64,000 bases of DNA from positions 1 to 64,000 of the forward strand of contig NZ_JAHSTT010000002.1 of NCBI RefSeq assembly GCF_019145205.1, written 5' to 3'. The position numbers were made by a program, and so were the translations under genes. Shown here piece by piece: positions 25,882 through 35,036 of this stretch. Under the pieces are notes generated by a model. It saw only the letters and a program-made list of their open reading frames with translations, ran no database searches and was not told where the DNA came from. The number at the start of each line of letters is the position of its first letter. The first letter of the stretch is position 1. Source of the stretch: Pseudomonas khavaziana. Lineage in GTDB: Bacteria > Pseudomonadota > Gammaproteobacteria > Pseudomonadales > Pseudomonadaceae.

Positions 25882-26597
25882 GTCATTACCCTTACTTCAA
25901 GTGGACTTAAGGCGAATGCGCCAGCTGGAACGCCCGAAAGCGAAAAAGTGTGAGCATCAGCCTCCATGGAAGGTCACCGCAGCGTGGCCGAAATGGCTTA
26001 CTGGCAGGCGAAAAAAGGCGCAACTATTCCCATGCAAGGGAGCGACGTCTAATGCCGTAAACGCCTACCCTATGCCGAATCGGCATGGCTTTTTTTGAAA
26101 ATAACTGTCCGAACGGTCAGTTCGAATACGCCATTAAGGCGGGTGAATATGCCGTGAAGCTGCCAAATCAGGCTCGCTCAGCGAAGCAGGACAACTTGAA
26201 GTGATTGGCAGAAATGCTTGAGAAATCCACCACCTAGCGCGAGAAAAGTCCTATGGCGCGACCGAAAATTTCTCGATAGATGGTCACGCGGACATACCCA
26301 GTAATGGTTGGCGTGACGCAAAAAGTAAAATCGCGGCTATGGAAGGCATGACAGGCGGGCATGAGAGTCATAAGCCCGCCGCAAGTTCAGCAAGCTTGAG
26401 GACTTGTGAACTTGCGTCGCAGCTTTTCGCCTGACCCGGCCCTTGCGCAGGCACTCCCTGTGCCCGTAGGTCACGCCGATCTCGATTGATCAGAGCAACC
26501 CGGCCCCCTGGTCATGCATCACTCTTGGCGAGCGATGCAGACAGAAAGAAGCGCAGGGGCTTCTTTCTATGGACGCAGGCTCCGTCTCAGACGGAAC
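25882..26597. other. 716-base gene-free region between gltP and the Ivy-like gene
   Basis: I find no convincing gene on either strand; the ORFs present lack Shine-Dalgarno sites and family features. The visible structure includes an imperfect dyad ACTGTCCGAACGGTCAGT near 26106 (TetR-operator-like) and a small CGCC-ATTAA-GGCG hairpin soon after. A perfect 10-bp stem AGAAAGAAGC / GCTTCTTTCT (26543-26552 / 26559-26568) probably ends the minus-strand transcript from the Ivy-like gene. The size leaves room for an unrecognised sRNA. Confidence 0.5.
26543..26568 (-). terminator. Hairpin downstream of the Ivy-like gene
   Basis: AGAAAGAAGC and GCTTCTTTCT form a perfect 10-bp stem with a 6-base loop, 30 bases after the stop of the minus-strand gene at 26598. 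On that strand it ends in the pyrimidine-rich TTCTTTCTGTCTG. A second dyad (TCCGTCT/AGACGGA) lies closer to the stop. Confidence 0.6.
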
Positions 26598-27065
26598 CTA
26601 GTACCAATTCGGATCTTTCTTCAGTTGTTCCATCAACAGCTTTTGCATGCCTTCATCCGGCTTACCGAGAAAACGGTAATCGGCATGCCGTGTCGGGGAT
26701 TTGTCGGCCGGCAGACCAGCTGGGACTTCCACCAACATCGCGTAGGCATCTTCCTTATCGAAACTGAATGCCACGATGAGGCGCTTGTTCAAGCAGGTAT
26801 CGGCAGTTTCGCAAAGCGGCCCCACCAGATACTTGTCACCGTCCTCTTCAACAGCATTCATTTGTTCGGCGGTACCCGACAGGTTCATCACCCATTCCGG
26901 CAGGCGCTGTTCTTTCTTCACCACGCCTTGCCAAGTCTCACGGTACTGCGGGTCCGCGCTGAGCAATTCGTTAGCCCGGGACTGACCGTCATTGGCAGCC
27001 ATCGCCAGGCTGCTGCCGCCCAACAGCAGGGCGGCAGCAATGGCTTTAAAAGGCAGAGTGGTCAT
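26598..27065 (-). CDS. Ivy-like (inhibitor of vertebrate lysozyme) periplasmic protein
   Basis: This 155-residue secreted protein has a signal peptide ending near residue 23 (SLAMA-AN). The segment WQGVVKKEQRLPEWVMNLSGTAEQM, followed by DKYLVGPLC, matches the Ivy family. In E. coli Ivy the inhibitory loop is CKPHDC; here it is Cys85-ETADT-Cys91, longer by one residue and without the His that enters the lysozyme active site. The protein may therefore inhibit a different lysozyme or have another envelope role. The DUF1328 gene lies just upstream, and algB is near. Confidence 0.75.
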   Translation of the reverse strand: MTTLPFKAIAAALLLGGSSLAMAANDGQSRANELLSADPQYRETWQGVVKKEQRLPEWVMNLSGTAEQMNAVEEDGDKYLVGPLCETADTCLNKRLIVAFSFDKEDAYAMLVEVPAGLPADKSPTRHADYRFLGKPDEGMQKLLMEQLKKDPNWY

Positions 27066-27067
27066 AT

Positions 27068-27232
27068 TCAGCCTCGGCCTTTACGACCAAAGAAGAACGA
27101 AGCGATAAACATCACCAGGAAGACGACAAAGAGAATCTTGGCGATACCCGTGGCGGTGCCCGCGATACCACCAAAGCCCAGGACTGCAGCCACAATGGCG
27201 ATGATCAGAAATGTGATTGCCCAACTCAACAT
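27068..27232 (-). CDS. DUF1328 (YtjA family) small membrane protein
   Basis: This 54-residue protein starts [20 protein letters not shown] and consists of two hydrophobic helices (about residues 4-22 and 30-48) ending in GRKGRG. This is the DUF1328/YtjA pattern. It has an excellent Shine-Dalgarno (AAGGAG, seven bases spacing). It ends two bases before the Ivy-like start, so the two are surely cotranscribed. Members are often induced by osmotic or envelope stress. Confidence 0.88.
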   Translation of the reverse strand: MLSWAITFLIIAIVAAVLGFGGIAGTATGIAKILFVVFLVMFIASFFFGRKGRG

Positions 27233-27310
27233 GGTGATTCTCCTTATGCTTCTATAGAGGTAACAGCGGTAGTGCCGTACAGCCGCTCAATTCAAGCGAC
27301 CTTGTCTTGC

Positions 27311-27595
27311 CTAGAACACCCAGCGCTCTTGGGTTGGCAGTTCTTCCAGAGTGGAATCCTGGTCGACCAAGCTCAAGTGCGGGGCAGTTACATTAGCGCT
27401 GGCGCTGCCAATGGAACGGAAATGGGTCTGAGTCATGACCGGACGTTCAAATTGCGGGGCTGGCTGCGCACTCTGCTGCCAATGCTGCATCTGCTGGCCG
27501 ACAATCAGCGTGACCATCAATGCCAGACTGGCAAACAGGCCCTGCTGCATACGAAGCGGGGATACACGCAATTGGCTGAGGCTTTGGCGAGTCAT
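27311..27595 (-). CDS. Small membrane-anchored hypothetical protein
   Basis: This is a 94-residue protein with a basic N-terminus, one hydrophobic segment at about residues 17-36 (MQQGLFASLALMVTLIVGQQ) and a polar, glutamine-rich periplasmic tail. The ATG at 27595 has GGGAG nine bases upstream; an ATG 18 bases earlier has none. It lies upstream of the DUF1328/Ivy pair on the same strand, about 80 bases away, and may belong to the same unit. I recognise no family. Confidence 0.6.
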   Translation of the reverse strand: MTRQSLSQLRVSPLRMQQGLFASLALMVTLIVGQQMQHWQQSAQPAPQFERPVMTQTHFRSIGSASANVTAPHLSLVDQDSTLEELPTQERWVF

Positions 27596-27986
27596 TCTGC
27601 TGTTCTCCCGCATTCTGATTATTCGGTCATGACACTCTTGGGGGAGATATTGCAGAGTACATGCCAGTTTTATTGCAAAATAAAACTCAATAAAATCAAT
27701 AAGTTAAATACACGACATAGATCTATCGCCTCGCATCCTGCACGATGCCCCGACGCGGCCCGTGCGAAATGCACGATGGCCAATGGTCGGGTCGAGGGAT
27801 CTATCCCACCCACCTCGTTGCCGGAGTAGCAGGAAGGCATGAAAACGCCATCAGCCGGAGCCTATGCTGGAGGCGTGCAGATACCTGCACGGCCAAGTCT
27901 TTTATGAATCAGAATAAACCATGCAACTTGCCCGATTATTCCGGGACTAAACATCATCACATTTATAGTTAAGGAGCGCGGGACAG
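27596..27986. other. Divergent promoter region upstream of algB
   Basis: This 391-base region is AT-rich in its first third and contains no gene. A small hairpin GTGCAG-ATAC-CTGCAC lies at 27875-27890. It must hold the promoter(s) for algB on the plus strand and for the small membrane protein on the minus strand. I did not find a clear AlgU-type GAACTT...TCTGA pair or other confident promoter. Confidence 0.5.
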
Positions 27987-29333
27987 ATGGGATCAGCCAA
28001 GGAACTTCAAGGCCGCATTCTTTTAGTGGACGACGAATCCGCGATCCTGCGCACGTTCCGTTATTGCCTGGAAGATGAGGGCTACACCGTAGCCACCGCC
28101 AATAGCGCGGCCCAGGCCGATGCCCTGATGCAGCGCCAGGTGTTCGATTTGTGCTTCCTCGATTTGCGTCTTGGCGAGGACAATGGCCTGGATGTATTGG
28201 CCCAAATGCGTATACAGGCGCCGTGGATGCGCGTAGTGATTGTCACCGCCCATTCCGCCGTGGATACCGCAGTCGATGCGATCCAGGCAGGTGCCGCCGA
28301 CTATCTGGTCAAGCCTTGCAGCCCGGACCAGTTGCGCCTGGCGACCGCCAAGCAATTGGAAGTGCGCCAACTTTCTGCACGACTGGAAGCCCTGGAAGGC
28401 GAAGTGCGCCAGCCCAAGGATGGCCTGGACTCCCATAGCCCATCCATGATGGTGGTATTGGAAACCGCACGGCAGGTGGCCGGGACTGACGCCAACATCT
28501 TGATCCTCGGTGAATCCGGCACCGGCAAAGGCGAACTGGCACGAGCCATCCATGGCTGGAGCAAACGCTCCAAGAAATCTTGCGTGACCATCAACTGCCC
28601 ATCGCTGACCGCCGAGCTGATGGAGAGCGAACTGTTCGGTCACAGCCGCGGTGCGTTCACTGGCGCCAGTGAAAGCACGCTGGGCCGGGTTAACCAGGCG
28701 GACGGTGGCACGCTATTTCTCGACGAGATCGGCGATTTTCCCCTCACCTTGCAGCCAAAACTGCTGCGTTTCATTCAAGATAAAGAATATGAGCGTGTGG
28801 GCGACCCGGTCACCCGTCGCGCCGATGTACGCATCCTCGCGGCTACCAACCTCAATCTGGAAGACATGGTGCGCGATGGCCGTTTCCGTGAAGACCTGCT
28901 GTACCGTCTCAATGTGATCACCTTGCACCTGCCGCCGCTGCGCGAACGCAGTGAAGATATTTTGACCCTGGCCGACCGCTTCCTGGCGCGTTTCGTCAAG
29001 GAGTACGCCCGTCCCGCTCGCGGCTTCAGTGATGACGCCCGGGAAGCGCTGCTCAATTATCGCTGGCCCGGCAATATCCGCGAGTTGCGTAACGTGGTGG
29101 AGCGCGCCAGCATCATCTGCCCTCAGGAGAAGGTCGAGATCAGCCACTTGGGGATGGCCGAGCAACCGACCAACAATGCACCGCGTATCGGCGCCGCACT
29201 GAGCCTGGACGAGCTGGAAAAAGCCCACATCGGCGCGGTACTCGCTACCAGTGACACCTTGGACCAGGCAGCCCGCACCCTTGGCATCGACGCATCGACA
29301 CTGTACCGCAAACGCAAACAGTACAACCTGTGA
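27987..29333 (+). CDS. algB: NtrC-type response regulator AlgB
   Basis: This 448-residue protein is nearly collinear with P. aeruginosa AlgB. It has a receiver domain with the phosphorylation site Asp59 in [13 protein letters not shown] and an AAA+ domain with Walker A GESGTGKG, the GAFTGA sigma-54 contact loop and Walker [14 protein letters not shown] Fis-type helix-turn-helix at the C-terminus shows [23 protein letters not shown]. AlgB activates alginate genes and controls biofilm and virulence functions. It is followed 10 bases later by its kinase gene. Confidence 0.96.
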   Translation: MGSAKELQGRILLVDDESAILRTFRYCLEDEGYTVATANSAAQADALMQRQVFDLCFLDLRLGEDNGLDVLAQMRIQAPWMRVVIVTAHSAVDTAVDAIQAGAADYLVKPCSPDQLRLATAKQLEVRQLSARLEALEGEVRQPKDGLDSHSPSMMVVLETARQVAGTDANILILGESGTGKGELARAIHGWSKRSKKSCVTINCPSLTAELMESELFGHSRGAFTGASESTLGRVNQADGGTLFLDEIGDFPLTLQPKLLRFIQDKEYERVGDPVTRRADVRILAATNLNLEDMVRDGRFREDLLYRLNVITLHLPPLRERSEDILTLADRFLARFVKEYARPARGFSDDAREALLNYRWPGNIRELRNVVERASIICPQEKVEISHLGMAEQPTNNAPRIGAALSLDELEKAHIGAVLATSDTLDQAARTLGIDASTLYRKRKQYNL

Positions 29334-29343
29334 GCAGGACCTT

Positions 29344-31131
29344 ATGAAGCTCGCGATGAAACTGCGCACTCGATTATTCCTGAGCATCTCAGCGCTGATC
29401 ACCGTGGCCTTGCTGGGATTGATCCTGGGCTTGGTCAGCGTCATGCAGATGGCCAAGACCCAGGAATCGTTGATCCGCAGCAACTTCATCACCCTGGACC
29501 TGGGGCTCAAGTTACGCCAGAGCCTGGGCGACCAGTTGATCATGATGCTGGAAAAACAACCCGATTCCGAGGCGCTGCGTGCCTCCAAGCGACACTACTT
29601 CGAGCTGCTGGATGAAGGTATCGCCCATGAGCAACTCGATGGTAGAGGCCATGGTTTCAGCCAAGCACGTGCCGATTACCAAAACCTGCTAGAGGCGTTT
29701 GATCAATCCCAACAGGCCTCGCCGCCTGCAGGCAGCAAGGAAAAGCTGACTGAAACCTTCAACGTGCTACGCAATGGGCTGATCGCCGATCACAAGCAGG
29801 CGCTGGAAAACATCAGCACCAGCGAGCATAAATCCCGCGAGCGTGCGTTATTGATCGCCGGCCTGCTTGGGCTGGTGGGGCTTGCGGTGCTGATCATCGG
29901 CTTCGTCACGGCCCATGGCATCGCCCGGCGTTTCGGTGGCCCCATCGAGGCGCTCGCCAAGGCCGCCGACAAGATCGGTCAGGGCGATTTCGAGGTTACG
30001 CTGCCTATCTCGTCAGCGGCAGAAATGAATCAGTTGACCCGCCGTTTCGGCATCATGGCAGAAGCACTGCGCCAACATCAGGCCACCAACGTTGATGAGT
30101 TGCTGGCCGGCCAGCAGCGCCTGCAAGCGGTATTGGACAGCATCGATGACGGCTTGCTGATGATTGATCGCCAAGGCTGCCTGGAACACCTCAACCCTGT
30201 CGCGCAGCGCCAACTGGGTTGGGACGAGGAGCGACTTGGCCAAGGCCTGGGCGAGGCCCTGGGTCGTGAGGAGATGGATGAACAACTGCAGCTGGTGCTG
30301 CGCGGCGGCAACCTGGAGCGGGCGCCGGATGACCTGGAGGTAGAAGTCGAGGGTGAGCTGCGCCTGCTGACTTACAGCCTGACGCCTGTCAGCCATACTC
30401 AGGGGCATATTCTCGGCGCGGTGATGGTGCTGCATGACGTCACCGAACAACGCGCCTTCGAGCGAGTGCGCAGCGAGTTCGTGTTACGCGCCTCCCATGA
30501 GCTGCGCACGCCGGTGACCGGTATGCACATGGCCTTCGGTCTGTTCCGCGAACGGGCCAAATTCCCGGCGGACTCCCGTGAAGCGGACCTGCTGGATACG
30601 GTCAATGAAGAAATGCAGCGCCTGATGCAGCTGATCAACGACCTGCTCAATTTCTCGCGCTACCAGAACGGCCTGCAAAAACTCACCCTGGGGGCGTGCG
30701 ATGTGACTGACCTGCTGGAGCACGCACGGGCCCGGTTCGTCGAGCCTGCCAATGCGCAAAGCATTGAGTTGCTGGTGGAGACCCAGCCTGAATTACCGCG
30801 CCTGTACGCCGACAAGGTGCAACTGGAGCGGGTGCTCGACAATCTGCTGGGCAACGCCCTGCGCCATACCGCTGAAGGTGGGCAGATTCGCCTGCAGGCG
30901 CGACGTCATGGCGAGCGGGTGATTATCAGCGTTGAAGATAACGGCGAAGGCATTGCCTATGGCCAGCAAGGGCGCATCTTCGAGCCCTTTGTGCAGGTTG
31001 GCCGCAAGAAAGGCGGGGCGGGCCTTGGGTTGGCACTGTGCAAGGAGATCGTGCAACTGCATGGCGGCCGCATGGGTGTGTATTCGCGACCGGGGCAGGG
31101 CACGCAGTTCTATATGGCGCTGCCGTTGTAG
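29344..31131 (+). CDS. kinB: Sensor histidine kinase KinB
   Basis: This 595-residue inner-membrane kinase/phosphatase partners AlgB. Two membrane helices (about residues 12-35 and 167-190) flank a periplasmic sensor; HAMP and PAS segments follow. The H-box ASHELRTP places the phosphorylated His at residue 385 and the phosphatase-critical Pro at 390, the same numbering as in P. aeruginosa, which supports the ATG at 29344. N, G1 and G2 boxes are intact (LLGNALRHTAEGG, DNGEGI, GAGLGLALCKEI). A REP element overlaps the stop codon. Confidence 0.96.
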   Translation: MKLAMKLRTRLFLSISALITVALLGLILGLVSVMQMAKTQESLIRSNFITLDLGLKLRQSLGDQLIMMLEKQPDSEALRASKRHYFELLDEGIAHEQLDGRGHGFSQARADYQNLLEAFDQSQQASPPAGSKEKLTETFNVLRNGLIADHKQALENISTSEHKSRERALLIAGLLGLVGLAVLIIGFVTAHGIARRFGGPIEALAKAADKIGQGDFEVTLPISSAAEMNQLTRRFGIMAEALRQHQATNVDELLAGQQRLQAVLDSIDDGLLMIDRQGCLEHLNPVAQRQLGWDEERLGQGLGEALGREEMDEQLQLVLRGGNLERAPDDLEVEVEGELRLLTYSLTPVSHTQGHILGAVMVLHDVTEQRAFERVRSEFVLRASHELRTPVTGMHMAFGLFRERAKFPADSREADLLDTVNEEMQRLMQLINDLLNFSRYQNGLQKLTLGACDVTDLLEHARARFVEPANAQSIELLVETQPELPRLYADKVQLERVLDNLLGNALRHTAEGGQIRLQARRHGERVIISVEDNGEGIAYGQQGRIFEPFVQVGRKKGGAGLGLALCKEIVQLHGGRMGVYSRPGQGTQFYMALPL

Positions 31132-31222
31132 GAGCGAGCTTGCTCGCGAAAAATGCATGAACAACGCGAGCTGCCTGACAGCACAACGTTATCGTCGAGG
31201 TTCTTCGCGAGCAGCAGGTACA
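31127..31222. repeat. Partial REPIN of the TAGGAGCGAGCTTGCTCGCG type
   Basis: An intact left copy starts at 31127 and includes the TAG stop codon of kinB (31129-31131). The right copy at 31204-31222 begins TTCGCGAGCA and then degenerates. It also comes within a few bases of the stop of the converging amidase gene. Confidence 0.75.
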
Positions 31223-31225
31223 CAA

Positions 31226-32002
31226 TCAGCGCTGGTTCAGGGCCCGTAGGATCGCGGCGCTTTCAGCATCCGGGGTGCCATCGAACAATGATGGACGGAA
31301 GCGCATCTGGAACGCTGCGATCACATGGCGCGTGGCTACATCCAGCTCCCCGGTCTGCGGCGTCTGGTAGCCCAAGCGAGCCAGTTCTTCCTGGAACCAG
31401 GTGATGCTAGGCAGTTGCGCGGCGTACTGCACCTGGAATCGGGCGACTGCCTGGGCATCCGGCCAAATGGCCAGGCCTTCTGCAGCCAAGCGCTTCCAAG
31501 GAAACAAAGGCCCCGGGTCCAGCTTGCGCAGCGGGGCAATGTCGCTATGCCCAATAATGTTCTTGGGGTCGATGCCATTACGCTTGCTGATGTCCTTGAG
31601 CAGCACGATCAGTGATTTTACCTGCGCCTCGGAGTACGGATACCACACGCGCCCCGTCGGCGTATCGCTGAACCCTGGGTTGACGATCTCAATACCGATG
31701 GAGCTGGAATTGAGCCAGGTGCGTCCCATCCACTCGCTTTCACCGGCATGCCAGGCGCGCTGGCTTTCATCCACCAGCTTGTAGATGGTGCCTGAAGCGT
31801 CGTCGCCGATCAGGTAATGGCTGCTGACCTGGCCATGGGTCAACAACGCCAGGGAGCGTTCAAGGTTAGTGGAGGTGTAATGCACGACAACGAACTGTAT
31901 GCGGTTGTCGTGGTTCACCGAAGGATGGCTGGTGTTCAGGCGCGGGCCGCTGGCGCAACCGGCGAGCAGCAGCAACGCAAAAGCGATATACAAAGATTTC
32001 AT
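31226..32002 (-). CDS. ampDh2: AmpD-like N-acetylmuramoyl-L-alanine amidase lipoprotein
   Basis: This 258-residue lipoprotein (lipobox LLAGC, Cys16) has an N-terminal zinc amidase_2 domain whose ligands can be placed at His41, His152 and Asp162 (GHSDIAPLRKLDPGP). A C-terminal peptidoglycan-binding domain begins at about residue 195. It corresponds by order and architecture to AmpDh2 of P. aeruginosa, an outer-membrane-attached amidase that cleaves peptidoglycan and helps recycle anhydro-muropeptides. It converges on kinB. Confidence 0.9.
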   Translation of the reverse strand: MKSLYIAFALLLLAGCASGPRLNTSHPSVNHDNRIQFVVVHYTSTNLERSLALLTHGQVSSHYLIGDDASGTIYKLVDESQRAWHAGESEWMGRTWLNSSSIGIEIVNPGFSDTPTGRVWYPYSEAQVKSLIVLLKDISKRNGIDPKNIIGHSDIAPLRKLDPGPLFPWKRLAAEGLAIWPDAQAVARFQVQYAAQLPSITWFQEELARLGYQTPQTGELDVATRHVIAAFQMRFRPSLFDGTPDAESAAILRALNQR

Positions 32003-32090
32003 GGCAGAAGCATTACACTGAAAGTCGATAATGCAACAGTGTAACGTAACGTGTATGCCAAGGCGGTCAAATTACAAAATGGAACATCTT

Positions 32091-34151
32091 TTATGCCGCC
32101 TGTACCTGGTTCCGTCCCGCCGCCTTCGCCTTATACAGCGCTTCGTCGGCGCGCTTGAGTGCCAGGTCGCTGCGCTCGCCGGGCTGAAACTGCGCCACGC
32201 CCATGGACACCGTGATCGTCACCGGTTCGCCCTTGAAGTGAAACGGGCAGGCGGCGATGGCCCCGCGCAACCCCTCACCCACGGCCAAGGCATCCGCCAA
32301 GGTTGAATCGGGCATCAGCAGCACGAACTCCTCGCCGCCGAAGCGTGCGATGAAGTCGGCGGGCCGCAGGCGCTTGCTCAGCACATTGGCAATGATCTTC
32401 AAGACCTTGTCGCCCGCCAGGTGACCGTAGCCATCGTTGATACGCTTGAAGTGATCCAGATCGAGCATGGCCAGCGACAGACTGTTGCCGCGCTGATGCC
32501 AGGCGTTGACTTCATAATCGAGACGCTCGCTCCAGGCTGCACGATTGGGCAGGCCGGTGAGCGGATCGATCAAGGCTTTCTGGCGCTGTACTTCCAAGTG
32601 CTCGCGGTAACCCAGGGCTTCCTGTTCCATGTTGGCCACCCGCTCCGCCAGGCCTTTGAGGCGTGCGGCCACTTCCTGTTCGCGCTGGTCACGCTGCTGC
32701 TGATGGGCGTCCATGGTGCCGAGCAAGCCTTCGAGGTGGCTTTCGAGCACTTGCTTGAGGCTGTCCAGATCGGCGGCGTCCTGCACGCTGCTTTGCAGCC
32801 CGTCGACCTGTTCACGGATCTGCGTATCCAGTTCCCGCGCAGCCAGGCTGCTATCGGCATGGTCTGCGCTGGCGACCTGCAGATGACCCTGGAATGCCTC
32901 GAGGCGCTCGTTGAGTTGCTTGAGGTAAGCCTCGAACTCATGCTGGCCGCTGTCAGTGATCGCCAGCATCAGCACCGCCAAGTCATCGAGGATCGGCAGC
33001 AGTTCGTACCAGTTCAGGCCATGGGCGAGACGCTCACGCATGGCCTCGGCCTGGGGCCGGTGGCGCTCGGGCAACGACAGGTCTTCCAGCAAGCCGAGTA
33101 AAGTGTCTTCAATGTGCTTGGCCACCGAGCTGTAGGACGGTTCGGGCGAATCAGGCAGGGCGTATATCCCGCCTGATTGCAGGTCGTCTGGCTCGGGGCT
33201 TTCCAGCACAGGCGGCAGAGACAGGCTGCCGATGGTGGTTTCCTCGGGTATGTCTACTTGAACCTGCGGTGCTTCGATAAAGGCAGCGAGTGCACTTTCA
33301 TGCGCAGGCTCCGCAATCGGTGGCTCCTGCCTATCCGGTTCAGATGCTTGCGTAGACGCAACTGCTGGCGACTCAAGAGCGGGCGCCTCGACTACAGGTG
33401 CGTCGCTGACGTGTTCCACTTTGGCCGGTGAAACAGCCTCAGGCTTCAAGGCCGCAGGTGTTTGCGGCAGCGGCGCAAAGGCACGCAAGGCTTGTGTCAA
33501 TTCGTCCGATTGCGTGGGCTCTTGCGACTCGGGCGCTGGTTGTGGCGCAGCGGTCTTCGGCGGCGCCACGTGCGCTGGAGACAGTGGCTCAGCGTCGGCC
33601 ACCGGGGCTTCACTCGATGCATCCTTGCTACCAAACAGACGTTGCAGCAGACCCGGACCCGGACGTACGGTTTCGCTCTCAGGCTCCAGGTTATTCAGTG
33701 CCTGCCCTTGCAGGCTGCTCAGCTCACTGAGCAGCAGCGGTATCTCCCGCGCCTGCCCGACGCGGCCATCGAGCTGCTTGGCGAAGGTTTTCAGCGGCCG
33801 CGCCACCTCGCGGGGCAGCGGGAGCTTTTGCAACTGGGCAACCAAGGCGGTGAGCGCGGTGCTGATCTGGTCGATCCGGGTTTCGCGGCGCTGCTCGGAA
33901 TCGAGCACGGCCTTTTCCAAGCGCGGCAGCAAGGCGGCGAGGGCTGCGTCCATATCGTCGGTACGCACGACGTCACGCATTTCCTTCATGCATTGATCGA
34001 CGGCGCGATCGGTCCCCTCAGCGGCCAGCGTGCTGCGTACCAGCCCGCGGCGCAGCAGGTCGAGGCGGGCAGCCCAGCGGCGTTCGAGCTTGTCTTGCTG
34101 CTCAATGCTCTTGAGGTATTTCTCTTTCCAACGCTGGGCGTCGTCGCTCAT
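32091..34151 (-). CDS. dgcH: GGDEF diguanylate cyclase DgcH
   Basis: This 686-residue cytoplasmic protein has a long N-terminal region and coiled coils (about residues 430-515) before a C-terminal GGDEF domain. The active site GGEEF is at residues 605-609, and the inhibitory I-site RPAD lies five residues before it (596-599), so cyclic-di-GMP synthesis with feedback control is expected. A Pro/Ala/Glu-rich low-complexity stretch occupies about residues 190-340. The start overlaps the EEP gene stop by four bases (ATGA). It corresponds to the DgcH position downstream of dsbA in P. aeruginosa. Confidence 0.92.
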   Translation of the reverse strand: MSDDAQRWKEKYLKSIEQQDKLERRWAARLDLLRRGLVRSTLAAEGTDRAVDQCMKEMRDVVRTDDMDAALAALLPRLEKAVLDSEQRRETRIDQISTALTALVAQLQKLPLPREVARPLKTFAKQLDGRVGQAREIPLLLSELSSLQGQALNNLEPESETVRPGPGLLQRLFGSKDASSEAPVADAEPLSPAHVAPPKTAAPQPAPESQEPTQSDELTQALRAFAPLPQTPAALKPEAVSPAKVEHVSDAPVVEAPALESPAVASTQASEPDRQEPPIAEPAHESALAAFIEAPQVQVDIPEETTIGSLSLPPVLESPEPDDLQSGGIYALPDSPEPSYSSVAKHIEDTLLGLLEDLSLPERHRPQAEAMRERLAHGLNWYELLPILDDLAVLMLAITDSGQHEFEAYLKQLNERLEAFQGHLQVASADHADSSLAARELDTQIREQVDGLQSSVQDAADLDSLKQVLESHLEGLLGTMDAHQQQRDQREQEVAARLKGLAERVANMEQEALGYREHLEVQRQKALIDPLTGLPNRAAWSERLDYEVNAWHQRGNSLSLAMLDLDHFKRINDGYGHLAGDKVLKIIANVLSKRLRPADFIARFGGEEFVLLMPDSTLADALAVGEGLRGAIAACPFHFKGEPVTITVSMGVAQFQPGERSDLALKRADEALYKAKAAGRNQVQAA

Positions 34152-35026
34152 GCAAGCGGTCCGCTGGTGCCTGGGCTCAACACGGGGAATGCATCAGCCG
34201 TGAGCGAACCCGGCAAACGAATCTCTACCGCAACCGGCAGGTGGTCAGAAATGGGCTGAGCGAGTACCTGCACGCTTTCCAGCGTAAGGGTCGGGCTGAG
34301 CAAAATATGATCAAGGCAACGCTGCGGGCGCCAGCTCGGGAACGTGGCCTCGACTTGCGGCGCCAATAGTCCGAGGTCGCGCAGCGGAGAATTCTGCAAC
34401 AGGTCATTGGCATGGGTGTTCATGTCACCCATCAGCACCTGATGCTTGTAGTTGCCAATCATGTCACGCACGTAGGCCAGTTGCAGGTTGCGCGTGCGCC
34501 CGCCGAGCGCCAGATGCATCATCACCACCACCAAGGCTTCCGGGCCTTCGCCGAAACGCACAAGGATCGCTCCGCGCCCCTTTGGGCCCGGCAATGGGTG
34601 ATCTTCGATGGCGGTGGGTTTCAGGCGGCTGAGCACGCCATTGCTGTGCTGCGCCAGGCGCCCGAGGTTGCGGTTGAGTTGCTGGTACCAATAAGGGAAA
34701 GCACCGAGCTGGGCAAGGTGTTCCACCTGATTGATGTAGCCGGAGCGCATGCTGCCGCCGTCGGCCTCCTGCAAGGCGACCAGGTCGAAGTCGTTGAGCA
34801 GCGTGCCGATTTTCTGCAGGTTACCGGCCCGACCATTGTGGGGCAGCAGGTGTTGCCAGCCACGGGTAAGGTAGTGCCGGTACTTCTCGGTACTGATACC
34901 GACCTGGATATTGAAGCTGAGCAGGCGCAGACGGCTGTCCGGCGGCAGCCCCGTGGACTCCAGGTGGTGCTCGTTGACCTGCGGGTCATGCAGGCCAACA
35001 GCGCGTTCGGTACGCCAGCGGCGCAT
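34148..35026 (-). CDS. Endonuclease/exonuclease/phosphatase family protein
   Basis: This 292-residue EEP-fold hydrolase shows the metal-site motifs LLSFNIQVG (near residue 35), LVALQEAD (near residue 83), LMGDMNTHANDL and the C-terminal SDHLPVAVEI, so the catalytic set (Asn, Glu, Asp/Asn, His) is intact. No signal peptide. The substrate is unknown (DNA, phosphoinositide-like or nucleotide). It lies between dsbA and dgcH in an operon; its Shine-Dalgarno AAGGGG overlaps the dsbA stop. Confidence 0.88.
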   Translation of the reverse strand: MRRWRTERAVGLHDPQVNEHHLESTGLPPDSRLRLLSFNIQVGISTEKYRHYLTRGWQHLLPHNGRAGNLQKIGTLLNDFDLVALQEADGGSMRSGYINQVEHLAQLGAFPYWYQQLNRNLGRLAQHSNGVLSRLKPTAIEDHPLPGPKGRGAILVRFGEGPEALVVVMMHLALGGRTRNLQLAYVRDMIGNYKHQVLMGDMNTHANDLLQNSPLRDLGLLAPQVEATFPSWRPQRCLDHILLSPTLTLESVQVLAQPISDHLPVAVEIRLPGSLTADAFPVLSPGTSGPLA

Positions 35027-35036
35027 AACGAGCCCC

